From a virus, in the IMG/VR virus record IMGVR_UViG_3300050821_010443, positions 1 to 20,109 of that record: a stretch of 20,109 bases of DNA; one strand, given 5' to 3'. Positions 1-5,719 of the stretch are shown here, one piece after another. Within the stretch, counting starts at the first letter, position 1, and each line of letters begins with the position of its first letter. The notes under the pieces were generated by a model. The model searched no databases and was not told the origin of the DNA. It saw nothing but the letters and a program-made list of their open reading frames with translations. Both the position numbers and the translations under genes were made by a program.

Positions 1-160
1 AAGTCAGGCTGACGTCACTTTTGCGTGCAGCGTGCAGCGCCCTGGCGATCGGACGCAGCTCGTTACGACCCATGCGGTTCAAGTCCGCACGAGTGTACAC
101 CTGGCCGTTATGCTCGACGGCCTTTTCGAGATTGGCAATGCCAATAGGTAATAATTCCAT
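1..160 (-). CDS. Partial minus-strand gene, unknown function (N-terminal 53 residues)
   Basis: Read on the minus strand from an ATG at 160-158, the frame stays open to the left edge, so only the N-terminus is visible. It begins MELLPIGIANLEKAVEH and continues through VYTRADLNRMGRNELRPIAR. The composition is natural for a soluble, helical, basic protein. The stretch RADLNRMGRNELRPIARAL loosely resembles the helix-extended-helix of SAP or Rho-N domains, but this is only a resemblance. No Shine-Dalgarno site is seen; the 5' leader (161-245) is rich in hairpins. It is the only minus-strand gene besides the regulator at 9676-9948. The true function cannot be assigned from this fragment. Confidence 0.6.
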   Translation of the reverse strand, partial: MELLPIGIANLEKAVEHNGQVYTRADLNRMGRNELRPIARALHAARKSDVSLT

Positions 161-823
161 AGGTTGCGGTTGGTTGGTTTGGAGCTTTGCTCCATCTGTG
201 CGTCTCACTCGGGCTCAACGTGAGCGTCAAGCGTGACGCACAACTGGAAAATTGCTTTGCAATAACACTGTGAGTCTCTTGCGAATCTTCGCGTCTAGCT
301 TCGCTTCACCGATTCAGCTTCTGTGTTCCGCTCTTGCTAGCTTGCTGCTAGCGTTCCAGTGATTCGACACCGACTCACTGTGCGGGTTTCACGTTGGGCG
401 TTGGATTACCGCCTACGGTACGTCGCTTGCTTGACTCACCCCTCATCTGCTCGACACCGTTAGGTGCCTTTACGATCGCAGTACCACGCCATGAGGAGAC
501 AGCGCTAGAATGTGAAGGAACTTGCGAGCTAACCGCCTTGTCAGCACCGCCATCGAACGAGAATTTCGTCGACCCACCAATTTACGCCGAAAAGCTAGCA
601 GCCGTCAAATTTGCTAGCCTATTGTTAGTTTTTGCGAAGCAAAGTTCGCTAATACGCTCCCTCGCGAGCGCGCCCAGGTCATGTGATCGCATCATCAGGC
701 CAGCCCGCGCTTGCCTGGAGCCGCCTCTGCGCGCCCAAGCATTATGCAGGAGCGGCCTCGCGCGCATTCTGTACGTGCTACGCTTGAGCCTGCAGACCAC
801 CCACGCTACATTCGCAAGCTCAT
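161..823. other. Long non-coding stretch with many short inverted repeats
   Basis: No convincing gene is seen on either strand; the open frames here have low-complexity, unnatural translations. The stretch contains a perfect hairpin GGAGC-TTT-GCTCC (181-193), an 8-bp inverted repeat TGTGCGTC/GACGCACA (197-204 and 235-242) with a nested CTCAC/GTGAG pair (204-208 and 220-224), a hairpin GCGA-atct-TCGC (281-292), and GTGAGTC/GACTCAC (270-276 and 372-378). Four GCTAGC palindromes also lie here (336, 347, 594, 613). It may be a regulatory leader for the minus-strand gene at 1-160 or an unrecognised non-coding RNA region. Confidence 0.5.
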
Positions 824-1216
824 ATGAACGAGCTACTCGAGCGCTCAAAGCGCAAAAACGCCAATCATGCCGATAAACCACTTCCTGTGGTCCCCACTAA
901 TCGCAAACTGACCAAGGAGCAAATCAGCGAAGCAAGCGATACAGTGAGAGCAAATCTCACCGATGTTCTGGTCAAGATATCAGCAAAGCTGGCCAGCCTT
1001 CCAGATCACGCTATCGGCACTCAAAACCTGGCTCAAGTCGCCAAGCTGACCGATACCGCAGCAAAGCTGTTCAGCTGGCCAGCTCCCAAAACCGTCGATT
1101 CTCTCGCTCAAGGAGTCGCTCCCACTGCCGCCATCAATCTCGCCCTCATTCGCACCACTCCTGAACAGCTTAGAGCCAAAGCGCAGCAAACTGCAATAAA
1201 CCGACTAGCTGGCTAA
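824..1216 (+). CDS. Hypothetical phage protein, 130 aa
   Basis: A 130-residue protein with natural composition and no membrane segment or signal peptide. It has a basic N-terminus (RSKRKNANHADK), a helical centre beginning LTKEQISEASDTVRANL, and a C-terminal stretch INLALIRTTPEQLRAKAQQ. The ending with a TPEQLR-type motif recalls some small phage packaging or DNA-binding proteins, so a small-terminase-like role is possible; I could not support it further. The start is the first ATG of the frame; no Shine-Dalgarno site is visible. It stands alone between two non-coding stretches, and a promoter-like sequence follows its stop codon. Confidence 0.65.
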   Translation: MNELLERSKRKNANHADKPLPVVPTNRKLTKEQISEASDTVRANLTDVLVKISAKLASLPDHAIGTQNLAQVAKLTDTAAKLFSWPAPKTVDSLAQGVAPTAAINLALIRTTPEQLRAKAQQTAINRLAG

Positions 1217-1221
1217 AAAGC

Positions 1222-1252
1222 TTGACTTTTTGCCCCTTACTTCCTGTAAAAT
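1222..1252 (+). promoter_or_regulatory. Sigma70-like promoter
   Basis: A TTGACT -35 box (1222-1227) is followed by TGTAAAAT (1245-1252), which can be read as TGTAAA with a 17-nt spacer or TAAAAT with a 19-nt spacer. It would transcribe the structured non-coding stretch that follows, or the gene train beginning at 2126. A perfect 12-bp palindrome (1321-1332) lies 69 bases downstream. Confidence 0.45.
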
Positions 1253-1320
1253 CCCGAAGCGAAGCGAAGCGGTTCTTAAAGAAACCATGGAACGTTGCTA
1301 ACGCCAAACCAACAAACCAA

Positions 1321-1332
1321 TTCAACGTTGAA
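1321..1332. promoter_or_regulatory. Perfect 12-bp palindrome TTCAACGTTGAA
   Basis: TTCAACGTTGAA equals its own reverse complement. It lies about 70 bases downstream of the promoter at 1222-1252, and a related GAACGTTG occurs near 1290. This is the form expected for a homodimeric regulator site, but no regulator can be named. Confidence 0.3.
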
Positions 1333-1622
1333 CAGCCAATCCAGCCCATTCCAGCGCCCAGAACTTAGGCGAGGAATCCAACGTGCAAACGCGAGCGATC
1401 ACAAGGCGTGATCAGAGCGCTGCTGCTGGCGCACAAATAAATCACGTGAAGGACACGCGCCATTTGCTAGCACGGCTTTTTGTGTCCAGCCCGAAACCAC
1501 TGGATACTCAGTCTTGCGAGTATCAAACTGATTACCCTCGTAAACAGGGCTCTCTTTCAGAGTTTATGCCACTTTCTCGCCACTTTTGCCTTAGAGTTTT
1601 GCGCTGCTAGCAAAGCGACAGA

Positions 1623-1928
1623 TCAATTCACGCGCTCGGACAAAGAGAAAGGAGTTCTCTTTGTCACACGCGACCGTCCCACCCCTCGGGCGGCCGCGGA
1701 TACGCGGGGGGGTACGCCGCCACGTCCGCCCACTCTCGAAAGAAAATGGATTGGAACATTTAGTGTGGCTTCGGACTGTTCGATAAAGGTTTCCATGCAA
1801 CGGAACCAGAAATCGGAGGGGCGGCGGAAGCCTTTGAGTTTGATGAACTTTTTGAGTTTGATTTCTTGGGAGGGAGTGGCGCGGCAGGTGGAGAGGTTCT
1901 GGGATTTCTTTTCATTTCCTGCACTCAT
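1623..1928 (-). CDS. Doubtful minus-strand ORF, 101 aa
   Basis: From an ATG at 1928 the minus strand encodes a 101-residue frame. The middle (EIKLKKFIKLKGFRRPSDF, then WFRCMETFIEQSEATLNVP) has plausible protein composition. The C-terminal third is arginine- and glycine-rich and is read through the GC-rich stem-loop patch, which looks non-coding. No Shine-Dalgarno site precedes the start. It may be a short real gene with a longer fortuitous tail, or nothing. I list it only because nothing else explains the frame. Confidence 0.2.
   Translation of the reverse strand: MSAGNEKKSQNLSTCRATPSQEIKLKKFIKLKGFRRPSDFWFRCMETFIEQSEATLNVPIHFLSRVGGRGGVPPRVSAAARGVGRSRVTKRTPFSLSERVN
1639..1665. repeat. Perfect 11-bp stem-loop
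   Basis: GACAAAGAGAA (1639-1649) pairs perfectly with TTCTCTTTGTC (1655-1665) around the five-base loop AGGAG. No T-run follows, so it is not a typical intrinsic terminator. The Shine-Dalgarno-like AAGGAG is held in the loop, but no good reading frame follows it. A weaker GGGCGG/CCGCCC pair lies just downstream. Confidence 0.6.
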
Positions 1929-1971
1929 TGCAAAAGGCAACAATGCGGAGAAAGGGGATGCAACCTCGCTT

Positions 1972-1996
1972 TTGCCTGACATTGCCTGACGTTGCC
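1972..1996. repeat. 10-bp-spaced direct repeats TTGCCTGAC
   Basis: TTGCCTGAC occurs at 1972-1980 and 1982-1990, and a partial third copy TTGCC starts at 1992. The 10-bp register places all copies on one face of the helix. They lie about 130 bases before the first gene of the plus-strand train and could be protein-binding sites; no binding protein can be named. Confidence 0.35.
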
Positions 1997-2125
1997 ATAC
2001 ACACACAGATTCCGTGCCTGGGCTGATAAATATTGGATAACAATTTCGTCATAAATACGGCTTGTGTAGATCAAGTAAATGGTGTTAGGACTTAATAAAG
2101 TTAGTGAGAAAGGACGTGTTTAGCA

Positions 2126-2320
2126 ATGAGCCTAACGGAAGAGCTGCCGGATTTTGGGTTATGGAAGACGAGCCGGCTGGAGTTTCTGCTAGCAGAGTAC
2201 ACGGAGAGTCTGGCGGCGGTGAGGCGGTATTACGGGGCGGGGCACGAGGAGACTAGGGAGTACGAGCGGTGGGTGGCGGCGATGGAGGCGGAGTTGGAGG
2301 GGAGGAAGGTGGGGAAATGA
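2126..2320 (+). CDS. Small hypothetical protein, 64 aa
   Basis: This is the first gene of a long plus-strand train. It is an acidic, helical, soluble 64-residue protein with no recognised domain; the helix runs through LEFLLAEYTESLAAVRRYYG and the C-terminal half is likely coiled coil. The start is chosen for the AGAAAGGA Shine-Dalgarno-like stretch upstream of the ATG and for the AT-rich leader. Its stop overlaps the next start (ATGA at 2317-2320), suggesting translational coupling. One GCTAGC is read here as Leu-Ala. Confidence 0.7.
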   Translation: MSLTEELPDFGLWKTSRLEFLLAEYTESLAAVRRYYGAGHEETREYERWVAAMEAELEGRKVGK

Positions 2321-2565
2321 CTGACACCGAAGTTGCGGTCACTGAAGAGACAGTGAACAAAATCCGGCCTTTTCTTGCCGGGTTGCCGGCATATCTTCAG
2401 GGCGCCATCCTGGCCGACTTGCTGTCGCTCTGGCTCGCCGGTCACCATGTAGAGGGCGACGGGCAAGCGACCGCTCAGCTGCGCTCCAATCTTCTGGAAA
2501 GCCATCTCTCTCTAGTCAAACAGATGATCCCTGAAAATGCGAGACTCCTCGGAACTGCCGTATGA
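2317..2565 (+). CDS. Small hypothetical protein, 82 aa
   Basis: I place the start at the ATG of the ATGA overlap (2317) rather than at the earlier in-frame ATG at 2269, which would add a glycine-rich artefact. The purine-rich GGAGGAAGGTGGGG just upstream provides the ribosome-binding site. The protein begins MTDTEVAVTEETVNK and has a mildly hydrophobic helix around FLAGLPAYLQGAILADLLSL, more likely amphipathic than membrane-spanning. No family is recognised. It is coupled at both ends by ATGA overlaps. Confidence 0.7.
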   Translation: MTDTEVAVTEETVNKIRPFLAGLPAYLQGAILADLLSLWLAGHHVEGDGQATAQLRSNLLESHLSLVKQMIPENARLLGTAV

Positions 2566-2672
2566 GCGAGCTGCCTGACAAGGTGGATTGGCGTGAAGCT
2601 GTCATCGAAGCCGAGATTGCGCGGCTGGATAGGCTTGATTTCATCCAACGCGCACGGGAGGCCACACGATGA
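2562..2672 (+). CDS. Very small ORF, 36 aa
   Basis: It starts at the ATGA overlap with the upstream gene (2562) and ends in an ATGA overlap at 2669-2672. The product begins MSELPDKVDWREAVIEAEIA and ends IQRAREATR, so it is a short charged helix. The last residues are encoded by the first copy of the repeated start-site module (CCAACGCGCACGGGAGGC), which also supplies the ribosome-binding site for the next gene. Overlaps on both sides argue that it is translated; its function is unknown. It could mainly serve to carry ribosomes into the next gene. Confidence 0.6.
   Translation: MSELPDKVDWREAVIEAEIARLDRLDFIQRAREATR
2645..2662 (+). repeat. Repeated start-site module, copy 1 of 3
   Basis: CCAACGCGCACGGGAGGC occurs identically at 2645-2662, 2900-2917 and 3411-3428, each time just before a start codon (2669, 2924, 3435). 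The GGGAGG core is positioned as a Shine-Dalgarno site. In copies 1 and 3 it is coding (QRARE at the C-terminus of the upstream gene); in copy 2 it lies after the stop and is untranslated. A diverged fourth copy at about 3090-3110 encodes QERAEEATK before the start at 3112. Confidence 0.8.
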
Positions 2673-2899
2673 GTGTGCGACACCTGAACGGCGGGCCTCT
2701 TGATGGCGAGGAAATGCAAGTTCCTGATCCGCCTTGGCCTTGGCTAAAAATCGTGGTCCAAGACGCTTACGAGATCCCAACCTTTGAATCCATCATGACC
2801 AGTGAGACGCCAAAGCTAAGGATTCTTCCGGTTGCACTTTACCGCCTGGTCCGCTACACGGACGGTCGCCTCGGGTACGAATATGAATGCATGGACTAA
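2669..2899 (+). CDS. Small phage protein with GGPLDGE motif, 76 aa
   Basis: The 76-residue product opens with RHLNGGPLDGEEMQVPD and closes with RLVRYTDGRLGYEYECMD. This layout, an N-terminal NGGPLDG and a C-terminal Y-x-x-DG-x-x-Y-x-Y strand, is common in small uncharacterised proteins of many phages; their function is not known. It is a beta-rich soluble protein with no membrane segment. The start overlaps the upstream stop and is served by GGGAGG of the repeated start-site module. The gene ends just before the second copy of the module. Confidence 0.75.
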   Translation: MSVRHLNGGPLDGEEMQVPDPPWPWLKIVVQDAYEIPTFESIMTSETPKLRILPVALYRLVRYTDGRLGYEYECMD

Positions 2900-2917
2900 C
2901 CAACGCGCACGGGAGGC
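2900..2917 (+). repeat. Repeated start-site module, copy 2 of 3
   Basis: Identical 18-nt copy lying between the stop at 2899 and the ATG at 2924, wholly untranslated. It shares the extended ending ACCAAATGA with copy 3. Because this copy is non-coding, conservation of the 18 bases is better explained by a DNA or RNA role (ribosome binding, recombination) than by the peptide. Confidence 0.8.
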
Positions 2918-2923
2918 GACCAA

Positions 2924-3115
2924 ATGAGCTTATTCATGACCCCTGGCAAGCTCGACCCAAAAGACGCGGAGATTGAGCGGCTGAAGCGGGAGCGAAAGAG
3001 CCTGATTAAACTGGTTCACGACCTATCGCAAGGACTAGAGGATTCGCGTCGGATGGTTTTATACGACGACGAGTATAGCAAGCTGCAGGAGCGCGCGGAG
3101 GAAGCGACTAAATGA
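2924..3115 (+). CDS. Small coiled-coil hypothetical protein, 63 aa
   Basis: The product is highly charged and almost entirely helical. From residue 10 (KDAEIERLKRERKSLIKLV) leucines recur in heptad fashion, predicting a coiled coil and probably oligomerisation. It ends QERAEEATK, a peptide nearly identical to the ends of the genes stopping at 2672 and 3438, encoded by a diverged copy of the start-site module. Its start is served by copy 2 of the module and its stop overlaps the next start (ATGA at 3112). Function unknown. Confidence 0.7.
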   Translation: MSLFMTPGKLDPKDAEIERLKRERKSLIKLVHDLSQGLEDSRRMVLYDDEYSKLQERAEEATK

Positions 3116-3438
3116 GTGAGTATCAGTTCCATCACCTGGGGTGTGGATGCGGATGCAATGATTACCTCCGCAACCCGACCGTCAGCAATGTGAGAGGGAC
3201 AGCCAGTAATCAGTGCCCGTACTGCGGCGGCCTCAATGGGATGCATACCTGGGCTGGATCTGGCGTATGCCCTGGGCTTAACCCACATTATCCAGGTAGC
3301 CATTGGGTAGGCCCGTATCAACCGCTCGAAGGACAAGTGATGGTAGATCTGATGTACTTGCGGCTGGAGGTTCGGCGGCTGACAGAAATGGTGCAGGAAC
3401 TCCTCCTTCTCCAACGCGCACGGGAGGCCACCAAATGA
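3112..3438 (+). CDS. Cys/His-rich small protein, 108 aa, possible zinc binder
   Basis: The N-terminal half is rich in Cys and His: HHLGCGCGC at residues 7-15, CPYCGG at about 35-40, then HTWAGSGVCPG and a HYPGSH segment. The spacing is compatible with a zinc-ribbon-like fold, although no named family is recognised. The C-terminal third (VDLMYLRLEVRRLTEMVQ) is a helix that could mediate oligomerisation, ending in LQRAREATK from the third start-site module. ATGA overlaps join it to both neighbours. Function unknown. Confidence 0.7.
   Translation: MSEYQFHHLGCGCGCNDYLRNPTVSNVRGTASNQCPYCGGLNGMHTWAGSGVCPGLNPHYPGSHWVGPYQPLEGQVMVDLMYLRLEVRRLTEMVQELLLLQRAREATK
3411..3428 (+). repeat. Repeated start-site module, copy 3 of 3
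   Basis: Identical 18-nt copy (CCAACGCGCACGGGAGGC) inside the 3' end of the gene at 3112-3438. It encodes QRARE and places GGGAGG a few bases upstream of the ATG at 3435. Confidence 0.8.
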
Positions 3439-3836
3439 ATGACGATAACCGCAAAGTGACGGTCTGCTCGGAGTGTCTGCAGGCGACCTGCTGGCAGGGG
3501 ATCTTTTGCTGTGACAACTACCGGGACGCTGGAACCGTCGATCTCCCGGTCTGGGCGCTGCAGAAGCTAGCATTGGAAAATCCCGTGAGGCGGCAAATGA
3601 CTGAGGCCCAGGAAGAGGTATTCGAGCGGGTGAACGAGCTCTTAAAGGAGCACTTCGAGGGTTACCTGATCAGTGTGGTTGACGAGAACGAGGTGGGGAA
3701 GATCACCACCATGCAGTACCACGGGGGCTTACTTCAAGCGATAGGGCTAGCGCGTGCGAGCGAGCATAAGATGCTGGAGCACCAGGCGGACGGGATCGAG
3801 TTCCGCAAGAGAGAAGACGAGGAGGACGAAGAATGA
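3435..3836 (+). CDS. Cys-rich hypothetical protein, 133 aa
   Basis: The start at 3435 follows the third start-site module and overlaps the upstream stop (ATGA). The longer frame opening at 3303 would duplicate already coding sequence and is rejected. The N-terminus carries a Cys cluster (VCSECLQATCWQGIFCCDNY, residues 10-29) that may bind a metal. The middle is helical (EAQEEVFERVNELLKEHFEG) and the C-terminus is a strongly acidic tail ending REDEEDEE. No family is recognised. The next gene starts in an ATGA overlap at 3833. Confidence 0.7.
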   Translation: MNDDNRKVTVCSECLQATCWQGIFCCDNYRDAGTVDLPVWALQKLALENPVRRQMTEAQEEVFERVNELLKEHFEGYLISVVDENEVGKITTMQYHGGLLQAIGLARASEHKMLEHQADGIEFRKREDEEDEE

Positions 3837-4006
3837 AGCGCCGGCCAACGCTCCAGGACGTGATGCAGGATCGTCCGGTTTGCCCGCCCGAGGTCCTGGC
3901 CCTGCTCCGGGACATGAAGAGGTATGTCGAAGATAATGGATTCGGCTCTGAGCAGACAGAGCTGATCGAGCGGGCCGAAACCCTTTTAAGAAAACACACC
4001 GTATGA
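3833..4006 (+). CDS. Small hypothetical protein, 57 aa
   Basis: It starts at the ATGA overlap at 3833 and stops in an ATGA overlap at 4003-4006. The product begins MKRRPTLQDVMQDRPVCPPE and continues VLALLRDMKRYVEDNGFGSE. It is a basic then acidic soluble protein of three short helices, with no recognised domain. The GAGGACGAAGA before the start provides a purine-rich ribosome-binding stretch. The overlaps make it very likely real although it is short. Confidence 0.65.
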   Translation: MKRRPTLQDVMQDRPVCPPEVLALLRDMKRYVEDNGFGSEQTELIERAETLLRKHTV

Positions 4007-4218
4007 AATACAAAACTGTTCCCCTCAATATGATCATCGATCTGGGGTACGACATGCGAGGATTTATCGCGCTGCACACTGACGAGGAGCTGATCCGGCT
4101 GGGGCGACGAGCGGTCAATGCGAAGATGGAAGGGCTAGCCGCGATGCTAGCAAAGGAGATCGCCGAGCGAGACCAGAACGAGAAAGTCCTTTCTAATTTA
4201 TTCGGACCGGCAAAATGA
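4003..4218 (+). CDS. Small hypothetical protein, 71 aa
   Basis: A 71-residue soluble protein beginning MKYKTVPLNMIIDLGYDMRG. The second half is helical and charged (LAAMLAKEIAERDQNEKVLS). Two GCTAGC palindromes 12 bp apart (4134 and 4146) are both read as Leu-Ala here. It is coupled to both neighbours by ATGA overlaps, with no intergenic space for a separate promoter. No family is recognised. Confidence 0.7.
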   Translation: MKYKTVPLNMIIDLGYDMRGFIALHTDEELIRLGRRAVNAKMEGLAAMLAKEIAERDQNEKVLSNLFGPAK

Positions 4219-4580
4219 CATTCAACGAGATCAAGCCCTACGAGAACCTGGATCTGAAATGCTATCGCTCGCTACCGGACGGCCGCTGGGAGATTGGCAT
4301 CCTGAAAATGCTCTGGGGTAAAGCGCGGGTCCGGATCGCGCTAGCAGACAACAACGGCTACGTTCCAATCGATTATTGGGGCGGCGATCATAAGACTGCC
4401 TACATACTATTGGGCTTTCTGCTCGCCATCCTGACGTCGTTACCCGAATCGATCGAGCTGCACACCCTGGTCTTGATTTTCCCGCAGCAGGACGATAAAG
4501 ACATGGGGCCGGAATTCTGGCGCCGGCTGTTCCTGGCCGCCACCGAGGCGCGAACCATTTGGGGAGATTTCCAGGAATGA
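4215..4580 (+). CDS. Hypothetical protein, 121 aa, with hydrophobic centre
   Basis: The N-terminal half is beta-rich (CYRSLPDGRWEIGILKMLWG). The centre (YILLGFLLAILTSLP, about residues 63-77) is hydrophobic enough for a short membrane-associated helix, though a buried core helix fits equally. The C-terminal half holds FPQQDDKDMGPEFWRRLFL. No family is recognised. ATGA overlaps on both sides place it in the translationally coupled train. Confidence 0.65.
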   Translation: MTFNEIKPYENLDLKCYRSLPDGRWEIGILKMLWGKARVRIALADNNGYVPIDYWGGDHKTAYILLGFLLAILTSLPESIELHTLVLIFPQQDDKDMGPEFWRRLFLAATEARTIWGDFQE

Positions 4581-4822
4581 TAACCGAAAAACGCCAACGT
4601 CAGCTCACCCTGATAGCCGAGGCGATCGAACAGTACCTCGAGCCCGGCGAGATCTATTTTCTCGTCCTCGGCTACGCTGGTACAGAGAAGGTCAACCTGG
4701 TTTGCAATGCGCCCTACGAGCTCACGGACGAATTGCTGAAAACCATTATCGAGCGGTATCGATCCGGTAAACGCCCTCAAAAGCTCCCTGACCCTGACTT
4801 TGGACAAGCGGAGGAGGACTAG
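4577..4822 (+). CDS. Hypothetical protein, 81 aa
   Basis: The start is the ATG of the ATGA overlap (4577), with AGG just upstream; an earlier in-frame ATG (4559) is less likely. The protein reads MITEKRQRQLTLIAEAIEQY, then EIYFLVLGYAGTEKVNLVCN, an alpha/beta arrangement of about 80 residues. The pattern of an N-terminal helix, a short strand pair and a final helix (ELLKTIIERY) is seen in small phage proteins of unknown role. It ends the coupled train; the next gene is preceded by a structured leader. Confidence 0.65.
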   Translation: MITEKRQRQLTLIAEAIEQYLEPGEIYFLVLGYAGTEKVNLVCNAPYELTDELLKTIIERYRSGKRPQKLPDPDFGQAEED

Positions 4823-4831
4823 AACCCACTT

Positions 4832-4921
4832 TGGCTTGCCGTTCCGTACTAGAGGAAAAGCCGTCTACCCGGCAACCGTGCCATGAGAGGCCGGGGAACA
4901 AACCAATAGATCGGCAAGCCA
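4832..4921 (+). ncRNA. Possible structured 5' leader RNA
   Basis: TGGCTTGCCG (4832-4841) pairs perfectly with CGGCAAGCCA (4912-4921), enclosing about 70 bases. Inside, TTCC/GGAA (4842-4845 and 4854-4857) and CCCGG/CCGGG (4868-4872 and 4891-4895) could form two further helices, giving a three-way-junction-like fold. The closing helix ends nine bases before the ATG at 4931, and that start has no Shine-Dalgarno sequence. The arrangement suggests a cis-acting element controlling translation of the downstream gene. It matches no riboswitch or ribozyme consensus that I can recall. Confidence 0.4.
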
Positions 4922-4930
4922 GCTTTTCTT

Positions 4931-5398
4931 ATGAGCGAACCCTACGATTCAACACTCGATACCGCAGCGCACATCCGCCAAGTCCAGGAAGCAATTTTTG
5001 TGGTGGTCGACAAACTCGCGGGACGCGCCCTGGTCCACGACGCTAGCAAACTCGCCGAGCCCGAGAAGAGCGCCTTCGACCAGGCCACGCCGAGACTGAA
5101 GCACCTGAAGTACGGCAGCGATGAGTACCGCGCCGCCTTGCGCGAGATCAAGCCCGCGCTCGAGCACCATTACCAGGCCAACGATCATCACCCGGAACAC
5201 TACGGCGAGGACGGGATCCTGGGAATGAGCCTCATGGCTATAATAGAGATGCTAGCCGATTGGAAGGCCGCCGGCGAACGCCACGATCCGCCGACCGGGC
5301 TCAACCAGTCGATTGCTTTTAACAGCGTCCGCTTCAAGATGCCGCAGTACCTGACCCAGATTTTCTACAACACGGCGCGCGAGCTCGGCTGGGAGTAA
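4931..5398 (+). CDS. DUF5662-like phage protein with HD-type metal-binding residues
   Basis: The protein matches the pattern of DUF5662, a phage family rich in His and Asp and of unknown function. Visible motifs are HIRQV (H14), LVHDASKLAEPEK (H36-D37), EHH (H79-H80), NDHHPEHY (H86, H87, H90) and EMLADWKAAG (E106, D110-W111). These ordered His/Asp pairs resemble HD-superfamily metal sites, suggesting a small hydrolase, but no substrate is known. The length of 155 residues fits a single-domain protein. The gene has its own structured leader (4832-4921) and no Shine-Dalgarno site, and it breaks the ATGA chain seen upstream, so it may be controlled separately. Confidence 0.75.
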   Translation: MSEPYDSTLDTAAHIRQVQEAIFVVVDKLAGRALVHDASKLAEPEKSAFDQATPRLKHLKYGSDEYRAALREIKPALEHHYQANDHHPEHYGEDGILGMSLMAIIEMLADWKAAGERHDPPTGLNQSIAFNSVRFKMPQYLTQIFYNTARELGWE

Positions 5399-5410
5399 GA
5401 TGGTTCCAAC

Positions 5411-5719
5411 ATGGACGAACTGGCACAAAGCGAGGTGGTGCAGGATACTCTAAAAAACATTGAAAGAGTGTCGGCGTGGCCAATCGAGGCCCTCAATATT
5501 GCCTTGTTCGCCTTGGTCTTATTTGTTTGCTGGCGCTATATCCGAAACGTTCGGACCGACTTTCAGAAGCTGCAGGATCTCGCAGAAACAGAACGCCGTG
5601 AATACACCGCTCACCTCAGATCAATGCTGGCGGAGAATAACCGGATCGTTGAACGCAATAACGTCATTTTCGAGAAGATTGAAAAACGTCTCGAGCGCAT
5701 CGAGGACGGAGGCAGTTGA
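5411..5719 (+). CDS. Small membrane protein with coiled-coil tail, 102 aa
   Basis: One membrane helix (residues about 26-44, EALNIALFALVLFVCWRYI) is followed by a long charged coiled coil (residues 50-100, including LQDLAETERREYTAHLRSML). The segment WPIEAL precedes the helix. The layout is similar to the protein at 17428-17706 (KQPLEWW, helix, coiled coil), and both recall inner-membrane spanin or holin-associated proteins. Because it lies far from the endolysin, that role is uncertain. Its stop abuts the next start directly (TGA then ATG). Confidence 0.65.
   Translation: MDELAQSEVVQDTLKNIERVSAWPIEALNIALFALVLFVCWRYIRNVRTDFQKLQDLAETERREYTAHLRSMLAENNRIVERNNVIFEKIEKRLERIEDGGS

Larger units (their letters stand above)
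1217..2125. other. Non-coding, stem-loop-rich stretch
   Basis: No well-supported gene is found in these 909 bases. A weak minus-strand frame at 1623-1928 is listed separately. The stretch holds a promoter (1222-1252), a three-fold GAAGC repeat near 1255-1270, a palindrome (1321-1332), four inverted repeats (1397-1413, 1451-1487, 1503-1524, 1639-1665), a very GC-rich patch (about 1680-1735) and 10-bp-spaced direct repeats (1972-1996). An AT-rich segment at about 2025-2110 leads into the gene train at 2126. It may carry a regulatory RNA or protein-binding region. Confidence 0.5.

Noticed and set aside
394-881. Overlapping open frames on both strands (160 aa plus, 99 aa minus)
   Set aside because: Non-ATG or poorly placed starts and unnatural compositions; both lie in hairpin-rich non-coding DNA.
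1383-1989. Plus-strand frames of 75 and 169 aa downstream of the promoter
   Set aside because: Low-quality translations running through perfect stem-loops and the GC-rich patch; a GAGGA before the GTG at 1383 is not enough to support them.
3303-3434. Upstream extension of the Cys-rich gene to 3303
   Set aside because: It would overlap the preceding gene by over 130 bp, while the ATG at 3435 has a good ribosome site and an ATGA overlap.
4832-4921. A known SAM riboswitch, suggested by CCCGGCAACC
   Set aside because: The rest of the conserved core is missing and the helices do not match; left as an unclassified leader.
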